This document shows, piece after piece, positions 11,880-23,900 of a stretch of DNA of 64,000 nt (position 1 is its first letter; every line of letters begins with the position of its first letter). The notes under the pieces are model-generated. The model saw only the letters and a program-made list of their open reading frames with translations. It was not told where the DNA came from and made no database searches. Both the position numbers and the translations under genes were made by a program. Source of the DNA: Maylandia zebra (Eukaryota; Chordata; Actinopteri; Cichliformes; Cichlidae); the NCBI RefSeq assembly GCF_041146795.1, contig NC_135184.1:4296967-4360966 (forward strand). Direction: 5' to 3'.

Positions 11880-14690
11880 TGTGTTTGTGAGCATGTGTGT
11901 AAATATGCAAAATTATGTGTCCACGTAAAAACAGAAATGTGTTTTCTCATACATCCCTAGAGAAATGCCTGGTTCTTCTAAATCCACGGTGATAATTCTA
12001 AACAGGTAAATAACTTCTATCTTTATGAGTGTCGCCATGTGTATAACGACACTCCTGTCTAGGAAACAAAGATCCTGTGGAGGTGGGGGTGGATGATGGG
12101 GTCAGCAACATTACAAGTCCTGTTTCACATCTAGTAGCCGACATGGTTTTATCTTTTTTTAAACAATCTTTCACAATCCTTCTAGCGCTACCTAAATCTA
12201 CACACATCTGAGTCAAATTCATATGTAATACCATGCATAATGTTACAAAATGAGAACCTGTGTTTTCATTTAGTATTTCCTATATTAGTGTCCATTTATC
12301 AGGTTAGATGGGTGCAGATGGTTGTTTCAGCTAATGTTTCTGCATGAAATCTTATGGATTATCTTTTTATTTGTAAGAATGCTGCTGTTTTCTGAAACAG
12401 TTAGCTAGTAACGCACAAAATCAGCCATTTGGGTTCCATCGCGGTTACAGCAAATTTAAATCCCACGATCCAGTTTTCATTAGCTGAAATTCACAGTCAA
12501 CAGTTTGAAACAACAAAGAAAAGAGAATGTCTTACCATGAAGGACACCTATGATTTGAGACCAGGCCCGCTGATGCAAATATGTGTCAGAATTGGTGAAC
12601 TGGTGTGGACTGAAGGAGTGGACCCAGCAGTGGAAAGTGGAGCAGGTCCATGTTGGAGATCCTGGTTTGGCAGTGAGCTCTGATCTTGATTTATGGCCAG
12701 AACAGCACAGGCAGCAGAGCAAAATGGGTCAACGTCTCTTTGTAGATGTGAGCTTTCCTTGTTAAGATGGGCTCATTCCGTCGAGTGTGGCAGGTAGCCC
12801 AGTCTGCCATCTCTCACGCAGTGTCATTTAGCTGTTGTTCTGTTTGCCACCTTAATTACTAAACTAAGAAAACTAATGATAAGTGCCCAATAAAAGTCAC
12901 AATCGTCTCACACAGTAATTTCAAAGACTAAACTGGTTTTGTGGTTTCAGGGCTGGATTTACCCTGCAATGGCAAACTGGCACATGCAAAGGGAAACGTT
13001 TGTCACAAAGATTATGGAAACTTTGATATTGGTCATTATAATAAGCACAGTACTGTGCAAAAGTCTTGAACCAAGTCATGTGTCAGGTCTTTGCTGGATT
13101 TCTTTCCTGTTTTTTAAGGAAATTACTTTGCGATACTTTTTCTGCAGAATCAGCTGAAGAAACAAATCATATGGTTCTGCAACAAGCTGATGGTACAAAG
13201 CTTGGTGTCTGAAGCTTATTGTCACCCCCTGAGTTAGATGGATTTTTTTTGTAAGTTCAGTTTGCAAACAAACAAAAAGATGCATTTCTTTGAAAATTGT
13301 CAGGTACAAGGATGCTGGAAGGAATGAAAAAGGAACCAGTGTAAAAACCAAAACAACCTGCTCTGTAGCTTTTGACAGCTCTGAAGCGCTTGCAACATTT
13401 TGTACCTCAATGTTAAAATATAATATGTTTTTTTTTGTTTTGTTTTTTCTTTTACTTAAAGTTGCGTCCATCTCACCTCTGGGTCCACAGCAGCTTAGAA
13501 TCTCAGCTAGCCAAACATGATTGTTGATCTGTGGGAGGAAACTCAAACACAGGCTGTCCAGTAACAATAACATGAATCACTTGTAGTGACATTTATCTTA
13601 TTTCTGTACTGTTTTATTGCACAGTTCATAGAAGTTCATTTTAAAGCTCAACCAAGTGATTTTTTTTACCACTAGTGGGCAGAAAAACAAACATGAGCCA
13701 CCAAGCTGTTCAAGCTAATTTCTTAGAAACCAGGCATGTTTAAAGTTTGGGCATAAACAGATCTGTTCATAGTATGGGTCTCTGATGAATGCAAGTTAAA
13801 TATTGACTTTCTGTTTCTCTTTCAGGATGGGTGGAGGCCAGCATCAAGCAGCTATTCTTCAGTCTTTTAACTTTGGCAGCTGAGAAACATCTGATTCCAT
13901 TTTATTTAGTGCAGTTAACATAGGTGTAGTTACATGTGCAGTATATAGTAGTAATTCCGTCATTTACACACAAAGGCTATATAATGATAACAATAAAACA
14001 CAAACAAAAGACGTTACACTCCAATAAATGTACACACACGAACACACACACCTGACGTCACCAACCTGAACGACAACAACACAAGAGGCAGGAATTGAAG
14101 TGTGCAGCTGATTTAAGTTGAGACAATTATACAGGAAGCATGATGATTGCGTCTTTCAAAATAAAGGCAGAAAAAATAAGACAAAAAGAAATGCAAATAA
14201 TTTTAATGATTGCTTAATTACAACTATAAGAAGCTAGAACCTAGGTTTCAAATATAAAGTTACCACACTTTGGTTAGAATAAGAAAAATTAATACAAATG
14301 ATAGAAAATTGTTGTACATTTAATTTCTTTCTTTTAATTTCACCCCTTGCATGCACTGTTCCAGAGCAGCACTACTTTTACTCAAACACAGCACTTAAGC
14401 ACACTTTTGAGTTACTTATATTTTCATTTTATTTTCTTTAAAAAATAACTTTCATGCTACTTATTAATTGGTTATCATATGTTTTGTTACTGCATTTGTT
14501 TCACTTATGTATCTTTGCTCTGTGAATAATAATGTAAACTATATATTCCTGAGATAAAAAGTAATTTAATAAGACTGTATGATTTAAACGCATAAGTTTT
14601 AATTGCAAAAAGAACATTTAGACTATTTTCAAAAAGTGAACGCGTTATGAGACACTTATTTTGAAACCTCAGAATCGGAAATAGCTCAGT
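11880..14690. other. Intergenic, rnf182 to retreg1
   Basis: No gene is supportable. Frames such as the 165-codon minus-strand one at 13076-13573 are AT-rich and lack a domain. A TACTGTGCAAAAGTCTTG word at about 13050-13067 resembles the terminal repeat of a fish Tc1-like element; no transposase accompanies it. Otherwise I see nothing but low-complexity A/T tracts. Confidence 0.55.
13669..13682 (+). promoter_or_regulatory. CTCF-like motif upstream of retreg1
   Basis: CCACTAGTGGGCAG fits 13 of 14 positions of CCASYAGRKGGCRS, the mismatch being T for R at position 8. It sits about 1.1 kb upstream of the retreg1 start codon. Motif evidence only. Confidence 0.4.
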
Positions 14691-14768
14691 AAAGTCTCCG
14701 CTTTGCTTAACACCCATCTCTGCTGAAGGAGCGGAGGGGCAGAGCGGAGGGACCCCGGTCGTTTTTCA
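14690..14768 (+). promoter_or_regulatory. retreg1: retreg1 5' UTR / CpG-rich promoter edge
   Basis: GC content rises sharply here from AT-rich spacer and stays high to about 14960, covering exon 1. There is no TATA box. An in-frame TGA about 45 bp before ATG 14769 makes this the first usable start in the frame. Confidence 0.5.
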
Positions 14769-14953
14769 ATGCTGGGGAGCCGGGAAGCAGGACCCGCCGG
14801 AGGTGGGCAGGTGGCCGCGGCCGGCGGACCGCCAAGCCGGGATCAGGAGACCCTTCCCGGCCGCGCAGGGTGTCGCCTCACCGGCCTGGTCAGCTGGAGG
14901 CGGAGACCATGCAGGACTTCAGCCCTGTTTGCTGCAGCCAACGCGATGTTCGG
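14769..14953 (+). CDS. retreg1: retreg1 exon 1
   Basis: Encodes residues 1-61 plus two bases. The first ~35 residues are Gly/Ala/Pro-rich. The end, [20 protein letters not shown], aligns with human LLSWKRPLRSLLGFVAANLL, the start of the first membrane hairpin. The GTAGGC donor gives phase 2. The N-terminus is about half the human length. Confidence 0.8.
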
Positions 14954-17900
14954 GTAGGCATCATGACGCAGGGATATCTCACAGCACTGAGCTCCTGTTA
15001 ATAAAAATAAATAAATAATAATAATAATTATGACTTTAAGTTAAATATTAAATATACTGTTAAAAAATCATGACATCCTAGTAATTCCACATTAAAGGCG
15101 TAATTATTTCAACTTTAGTCCTTTCTTTCTATTATATCTTTTAAATCATTTGACGTTGTTACTTTTAAATTCATCTATACTTCACACACTAATAATAATA
15201 ATGATGATCTTTAAAAAGGGGTTGTAAATACTCAGCTGCCACTGTTTTCTGTATTTTTCTGTATGTTTCTTATATTTTTCTGTATGTAATGTCTGTATCA
15301 GGGACATTGTCAAAACAAACCGCTACCACCATGAGCAAAAAAACAAACAAATCACAATAATTTGGGACTTCATGAGACAAAATTCGTCAAGTTTATGTTT
15401 GTTTGTCTGTTTAAACAAATTTCACTTTTCTCATTCTGTTACAATATATTGTTTGAAATGTATTTTATGGCCTAAAAATAAGAGTTACATTTATAATTAG
15501 TCAACAGTAAAAGCACTTAAAAAACATTTAAAACCCCAAATAGTGTTCATTTAATTTTGTTTGTATTAGTATTTTTATATATTCCAGCATTGCTATATTA
15601 CTGCTGCAGTGGTTAATGTACTGAAAGAGGAAAAGCATAGATTGCTGTTATAAAGTCTTCGTTACACAGATCTGTTATAATTCTGCATCCTGACTTTTTG
15701 AGTAAGGAAAGCAGAAAAGCTCAAAATTCTGACACAGGGTCATTTTTTCATTATAGCAAAAGAATATGAGAATATTTTAGCTCCACAATAGATGGTGAGT
15801 TTTTTTTTACATCCACGGATGTAAAATTATGTATCCAAAATCAAAATATAAAGCTTTATCATCTTGTATAAACAGCTCCACAAAAATAAACATCGATCTG
15901 CTAAAACCTCCACAGAGTTAAACTGTGGAGTGCATCACAACAACCTGAGTGAGCTGCTGTGAGTGAAACTTTTGTTCTGTTTCCCTGCAGGTTTGTGGCC
16001 TTTGACTCGTTTCGGGCCTACACCCTCCTGGCTTTCCTCCTGGCCCTGCTGGTCATCACGGTCACCATCCGAGATGTAATTCGGTCCAGATCCGCAGGTA
16101 ACCCCCAAATGATCAGTCGATTAAAGAGAAGAATAACTAGTAAGGAACTGCCTTGCCTTAATCTCATAACTCTGGATCTTCAGTCATAACTGCCCCGAAA
16201 CCCATTTAAATACAAATACTGACACCGATAAAAGACCAACTGACACTAAAGTGTTTGTCAAAGTGCACAAGGTGTGTAAAGGTGCTTTACAAAAAGTTGC
16301 TTGAAATCAGTTTAAACACTTTTGAGTGATGACTTTGTGTCCCAGGAGTCTGTGTATTGTGTGACAGAGACATCAAGTGATGCTGAAGTAGGGCCAGGCT
16401 GTAGTCTTGTGTAATGTCACTGTGAACCAAAAGCTGGTGCAGGCTGCAGCGTCGCATCCAGTGTTTGAGAAAATGGACAGATTATTGTCAGGACCACTTT
16501 TGCTGCAGATGTAGTAATAGCATTATAATGTATGCGGGGCCTTTGTGGGAGTAATCAACCCCTGGTAATTAAAAAGACGACAGACACTCAGATTAGAAGA
16601 TGTAAAAAAATAAATACCCTAAATATAGAAAAGAATGAATGATCTATTACAACCAAAACTGTAAAGGTGGAACCCAAGTACAGAGATCTTAATAGTGTGT
16701 AAAGGAGGTTGAAGCTGGTTTTAGTGGGATAAGCAGACTGGCGGGCAGCTGGGTGATGTTCCTGAAGAAGAAAAAATGGAGAAAGCTTTGTGATAAGAAA
16801 CATTAGAGCAGATTTACTACAAGCAAGTTCTAATTTGGTGTTCAAAGTGCTATTACTGAGGTAGAAACTGCATTGTGGCGAGGAATGGTTGGAGAAAACG
16901 TTAACACAGTGGATGGAAGGCAGATGAACAGGTTGGGTGGGGCTGATTGTTGGCAGGTGTGCAGGATGAGCAGAGCTGGGAGCCAGGAATAAGGGAGACC
17001 TCGCCCACACCCATCCACAACAAAAACACAGACAGACAGACAAACAAGGGGGGGAGGCACCAAACAAATACAAGACAGAGAAAAAAGGAAGCACCAGGGA
17101 GTGTTTAAGGGGAGGATTGTGATGTGGCTGTAGCACAAACCCTATAAACTAACAGAGCTGTTGACAAGAATATAAAACATTTACAAAAAGATGCATCGAG
17201 TGAACGAGGAGCTCAGATTTAAAAAAGGCTTTTATATATTATTTAGATGTATTTGATATTTATGAGCGTAATGGATATATGGGATGTGGATACTGTCTGT
17301 GGTTTTGAAATTATTGGTAAATGTTTGGTCTATTATGTTGAAATGTCAACAGCATTTTTATTACTATAATTTATTTATTGGTGATTTCTTTATTTATATT
17401 TATATTTCAGGGACTGCGGACGAAAAATAGCTAACAGCTAAATCTGATACAGTGGATCTTTTTTATTAGTAGATAAATGTTTTTTCCATCCCTGACAAAT
17501 GAAGAGGAAAATTAAAATGAAATAAATAAGCCGTTCAGCTTAAACCCAAGATGTTCCCTCACCAGAGTTATAAATGGCTGCTTTGAAACCAAACAAATCT
17601 ATTTGGTTCGGATGTTTACGTGATTTCAGCTTCATCCTGGCTTATTAGCCCGATGAGTAAGGATGAGGCATCATCTTTCATGGCGGATGGTGACTCATCA
17701 GCCTGACTGTTGCTCACAATTACACTTTGAACACATTGGACTCCTGATGTCAGCAGTTATTTAAGTTTAATGTTATCAGTATAGTTTTCTCTTTGTAGAA
17801 AACTTTCATTATCATCACCTAACACTTCTGTTAAAGAAAACTGTTTTTGCATACTTCACGTCATTAAGTATAATTTCATAACATCACAGTAATCATTAGC

Positions 17901-20900
17901 ACTATATCAACACTCAATAAAAAATGGTAAACGGCCTGCATTTGTATAGCGCTTTACTCAGTCCCTAAGGACCCCAAAGCGCTTTACACTACATTCAGTC
18001 ATTCACCCACTGTTGATAGCAAGCTACGTTGTAGCCACAGCTGCCCTGGGGCGCACTGACAGGACACTGGCGCCACCGGGCCCTCTGACCACCATCAGTA
18101 GGCAAACATGGGGTTAGATCTTGCCCAGGGATTTTTGGCATGCAGCCAGGATCGAACCACCGACCTTCTGATTAGTGGCTGACCTGCTCTGCCACCTGAG
18201 CTACAGCCACCCCATAGAAAAAACGATTATATCTAATTAACCTGTGGTTGGAAACATGAAAAGGGTCTTTGTTAAGCATTTATTTCATCTACAAATTATG
18301 TTTCTTTTAACATTATTTTATTACATGGTTGTTATATTACATTTAGAGCCCAATCATAGCTTGTGGTAACTACATTACAGTTTGCTCCAGCCATTTTATC
18401 ATTGTTTCCATCCATTCATTTTCTACCACCTATCCGGGTTTAGGGGATATTCTTACCGTCACCACCAACAGCTCGATAGGTGAGGGCAGGAATGTAGATC
18501 ATCCAATAAATCAATAGCTAAGCCTTCAGGCTCAGCTCTCTCTTTGCCACAGTTTCTGCAGTGGGTGTGAGCGCGTGAGTGCTGATGAATAACACATCTG
18601 TGGTTCTTTTTCACAGGAGCCCAGTTATGGCACAGCATGACAACAAGGTAAGACACTTAAGTGCAGGTGATTGTGATGTGCAGGTTTGTTAATAATGTGT
18701 GTTTGGTGAACATTACAATGGGAGTGTTTGGATTTTAAAACATATCAGAGAGGCAGAGCTGCTCTGAAGGAAGAAATCTTCATATTGGTGAAGATGCTAT
18801 TGCGGCATTCATTGTTTCCTGAACCTGAAGGCATCCATAGGACAGTGAAGTTAATTTAAACAAAGAAATCAAGAACAAACATGTCTGCATCAAGCTTCTG
18901 CTCAAACCACATCTGATCTTAGATTTAAATTATGTCTGACACAACTTGTTTTTCACAAACTGAAAGGTGAAGAGGATCTTGGCTGAAAAACAAAAAGTTG
19001 GTCAGCTTAAATTGTTGATATCACACGAAGGAAAGTTTAATTGGATGTTTGTGACTCCTGAAATCAAGTTGATGTAATCAGCTTCAGTAATCAGACGTCT
19101 TACTCTGTTGTTCAACTGAAGAAAGAATCGACTGGCAGCAGTGTGGTGGCGTTACACAGTGTTGCTTCATGAATCACCTCTAGCTATGATCTCTTTTTGA
19201 GTTTGGACATATGCACAATATTATGCCAGAGACTGAGGTTCAATTAAAACTGAACCTGTAATGCTTTTAGCACCAAGAGATAAATAAAGTCCCAAAATCC
19301 AAAACATTTACCGAACAGAGCCAGGAAATATAAATACCAGGGATAACTAGGAATGTAATTCTCTGGGAACACAGAGCAACGAGACATAACAATGTAGGCA
19401 ATGTGACAAAGGACAGAGGGACGACTGAGACAGTACAGACAGGTAACGAGGGAAATGAAAAAAGGTGGAGAACACAGTTGAAGAAAACATAACAAGACAG
19501 AGGGAACACAGAGAACAACGAATACCAAAATAAAACAGGAAGTAACAGAATGGGGAAACAAGATTGTTATTGTCTTTCTTTGTCTCGTGACAAGTTAAAG
19601 AGGTTAGACTGGAACAGAATAGGGAGCAAAAGGGAACTAAATACAACTGAAAAGTTGTAAATACAACTGAAAATATTGAAAATTAAACCACAGAGAACCC
19701 TGTCGAAGTAGAACATAAACAAGACTTATAAACATAAGTGAATAAAAACTCTATCAATATTAAACTAAACACTCACTAATATTACAAAAAAAATAGGAAA
19801 CAAAGCTCATAGTGGATTCTCAAAAACAAAAATTCAATTCACTTTTATTCATATGGTGTTAATTTACAACAAACGCCTCGAGGTGCATTATTCTGTAATA
19901 TTAGAAAGAATCCCCAAATGTCACATGACTCCCAATGAGACAAGCACTTGGCAATGGTGGGAAGGAAAACTTAATTTTAAGAGGAAGAAACCTGGTTATG
20001 GAATCATCAGTTCACAAGAAATTCAAAACTCAGGGACCACGACAAATATATCCTTCATTAAAACTACATGAGCCCATTGCTCTGTTTTCTTAAAACCTGA
20101 ATATGGTGGTGTGTTGCTGACTATTTGCAGCAGATTAAGCCAAGTAATACAACACAAACACAAACAATCTTTTAGGGAAATGATTTCAGTCTCTGGGGTG
20201 TGAAGGAGTTAAAGCCTGCAGTCACAGTTACAGAAATGTCACACCAGCCCTTTCTGCTAATTTGCTGCTGTCACACGTTCCTGTGCAAATATCATGCACT
20301 AATCAGTAACCAGGATACAAGTGTTTATCATGTATACAGGAACCTGTAGCAGCAGGTTTCTCTGCAGACGTAATTTCCTGGATATAACCAGGATAAACCT
20401 CACAAGCAGCATGACCATGTAAACACACTCCATGAACTCAGTTATTTTTTACAGATACAAAATCACACAGGAGCTTTGGGCTGACGATGCATTGTTCTAT
20501 ACTGCTACTCATTAAATGTTTCAGCATGTTTCAGTAATTATTCATAGGTTGTATTTGAAAAAAATGAGTTGTGTTGAGAAGCTTCAAGCTGAGTGTTCAC
20601 TGTCAACATCCCGGCCTTTTCAGACCAGCCCTCAGTGGCTCTGATTGTGAAATACTCATAACTTCATTAGTCACCTCATCATGAATGGAGATTTAAGACA
20701 TCCATGCTTCATATACTGAAACCTAGAAAAAGTCTGTGTGACCACAAAGGACAAGGTGGCGTTTTGATATAGATGAAGTTTCTTTTCTTTTCAGTCATTT
20801 TATTTCACATATTAGATGGGTTGCTGTAGTAGATCTTTACCAAAACACTTAAAATCATCCAGCTTTTGCAGAATTTGAATTTTCATAACTTTTGAGTTGT

Positions 20901-23900
20901 CTTTCATATTAATCGGCACCTGGCAGTGATTGAAACCTTCATTCCAAAGGTTTTTAAATTGTTGCCTCTGGTGGGTTACTTCTGCAGCTACCCCTGCTTT
21001 CACAGATGCACTGCAGCCTTGACTTTTCTGAATGTCACCCAACAGAGGTCCATGTGACAATGCAAAACTCCAAAACAGTCAGACTGGACACTGGCTGTCC
21101 TTCAACTTCCCAGATTGCTACTGCAGCTAATGTTTTGGTGGATTAATGCTAAAAGTTGATCAACTGTGTCGTGCTTCCTGCATCATTCAGTTGTTTGTAG
21201 TTTGAAGGTGATTTTTTCTTAGTTAAAAGGTCAAAGATAAAGGACAAAATCCAAGGAAAGGAACAGTTACAACATCCAAGGTGCATTTAAATAATGAGTT
21301 TAAAGACGATTAAGTGCGTTATTAAAGCTGAGCCAAGGCTAAAACTTAAGCTTGTGAAAAAACAAACAAAAAACAGGTTATATAATGTTCTGCTTAAATA
21401 ACGTCAGATTCTGAGTCAATTTATACCTCTGAAATGCTTCTTATACATGTCTGCATGTGCTGAGGATATTTCAGAGGCATTTGCATTTAAAAATGGTAAA
21501 ACACGATTTGTCAGAAGCAAAGCAGATGCACATTTAAAACGGGAACGTGTTTTATTTGTTACTCTCTAAAAGCTTCTTGGCGCTCATGGTTTGGATGAGC
21601 AGTTCGGCTCTGCCGATGTGCAGTGATTCTAAAACAACTTCTCTGCCTTAAATTTGAGTCATCTCTTGTAAATATACTGGAAGGTTTCCTAACACAGAGT
21701 ATATAAAGACGTGTAGCTTCTCATACTGTATCATGCATGACTGAGTCCTCTGCGAGAGCCGGGTCTCGTCCTGACTCTCAGCTGCAGCCCTGCAGAGCTG
21801 ATTGCTCACATATGACTGTCTAATTTAATCCCCCTGCTAATATCGCCTGTGTGTGTCAGACTAAACTGTGTGATTTGTCTAACAGTGAAACCTACAGTTT
21901 CACTTCATGCGCGTATCTTGTGATGCATGACTCAAATGCCTACTTAATTAGCAGATTAGTTGATCAACAGAAAGTAAATATATGGAATGAATTTGGTTCT
22001 TTTTGAAAGACAGGACATGCAGCTGGAAGGTCAAGTCAAGTTTATTTATAGAGCACATTTAAAAACAACCAAGGCTGACCAAAGTGCTGTACAGTAAATA
22101 CAGATAAAAATACAATAGAACACAATTTCGTAAAACACCTCGCTGATCAAAATAAAAAATAAATAAACAAATAAATTAAACCTTTCTAAAAGCCAATGAA
22201 AAGAGGTGAGTTTTAAGAGCAGTTTTAAAAGTTTCTAGGCTTTTGGAGAATCTGACGTGTATCAGAAGGTATCAGATTAAACTGTAATTAACCATTACTA
22301 TAATCTGTATGTCCTGGGGTATGCCTTTACTATGAACAGAGCTGCATTCACGATCTGAAACCTCCCTCTAACTGCAAGCTTGTGACTGGCTGCTTAGTGT
22401 TGATACTTAGATAATCAGAGATGCCTAAACAGATTAATAGCAAGCACGAGCTGATATCATGTCGATGTTGTTCCTGGATCAACAAAGCTAATGTTGGTCC
22501 AGGTTGGACATCACAAGTGACCAATGAGATTGTAGTGATGTAATAGTTTTGCCACGTGGAAACAAATTCACACCACACACCAAATCGTAAACCTGAGGCT
22601 GTAACCCTGACCGCGATCACACCCTGTTCTCCAACCCTAACCCTGACCCTCACACCCCATTTTTTGATTTCTTTCCTGAGTGGACATCGGCAGTTTTTTT
22701 TTCCAAAGTCACAATGATATGACAACACAATGTGATTCGTCATATCCAATGATGCTCCCAGACTAACATTATTATGTTGATCCAGGAACAACACCAACAT
22801 GAGGATGTTAGACCTGATAGTCCGTGTTTGTGCCTTTTCGCTTAAAAGATTCTTATTAGAAGCAGGTCACATTTTTTACACATGCATCAAACAGGTGCTG
22901 TAAATTACACAGATTTTTAGTTTTTCTCCATCTCATCTTCTTCTTAGTGGATCATCCATCTCACCCAGTCCTTTGCATCCTCTTTTGTCACACCAACAAT
23001 CTGCTTGTCCTCCTACGCTACACCCATGAATCTTTCTCTATTCTTTTTGTCTGGCATCTTCATCTTTAAATCCTTTGTCTAACATTTTCACTGTCCCTAC
23101 CCTGCACAGGTCCAAACCATCTCAGCCTTGTCTCTCTAACTTTGTCAGTAGAACACCTCAACCTGATATGTCCAAATACCTATTCTTTCTAATGACTCTC
23201 AGTGAAAATCCCAGCATCTTTAAACCTGCCAGCTCTAGCTCTGCCTCCTGTCATTTTGTCAGTGTCTCCAAACCATGCATGACAGCAGGTCTTACTACCA
23301 TCCTTCCCTTCACGCTTATCTCAGTTGGAAGTTTTTAATTTTTACATTTTTTCAAACTCTGGTTTGAATCCAGCCAGGGGCCTTTCTGTGTGGTGTTTGT
23401 GTTTGCGGGGGTTTTACTGTGGCTCCTCCTCTCACAGTCCAAAGACATGGATGGTGTTAGGTTAATTACGGATTCTGAATTTGCTGTAGGTGTGAATGTT
23501 AGTGTGAATGCTTGTCTGTCTCTCTGTGTGTCTCTCTCTCCTGTGATGGAGGGTGAGCTCTTCAAGGCATACCCTGACTCTCGCCTTAAGACAGCATAGT
23601 ATAAGCTTCACACCCCCATTATCTGAATTGTAGAAGAAACTGGATGGATGACCCCAAAAGGTTCATTCTGTTCATCTGGACGTAGTGTTTTCAGTGGGAG
23701 AAAGTGACTTCTACAGTCTCAGCTGACTGCAGGTTTCCCCAACTTTATAAACAGTACATTAGCACAATGACTGAAACTAGAACAATTGGATGTGAAGTCA
23801 GTTTCTTGATCATTAATATGTAAATTTTCATGACCATTTAGGAACAACCACTGATCAAACACCATTGACCAATGGTCATAAGTACCATTCACATTCATAG

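Larger units (their letters stand above)
16098..18616 (+). other. retreg1: retreg1 intron 2
   Basis: About 2.5 kb. It contains an interspersed repeat at 17935-18215 and a cluster of AP-1-like sites near 17654-17697. A 182-codon minus-strand frame (16588-17136) is low-complexity and not believed. Nothing else seen. Confidence 0.8.

Noticed and set aside
13076-13573. 165-codon minus-strand frame
   Set aside because: AT-rich, no recognisable family, contains homopolymer-derived lysine runs; no supporting signals.
16588-17136. 182-codon minus-strand frame in retreg1 intron 2
   Set aside because: Low-complexity Leu/Phe/Ser/Pro composition from purine-rich DNA on the plus strand, no domain, no splice or poly(A) context.
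20812-21060. 82-codon minus-strand frame with [20 protein letters not shown]
   Set aside because: Reads somewhat protein-like but has no recognised family, no splice context and an AT-rich start; not supportable as a gene.
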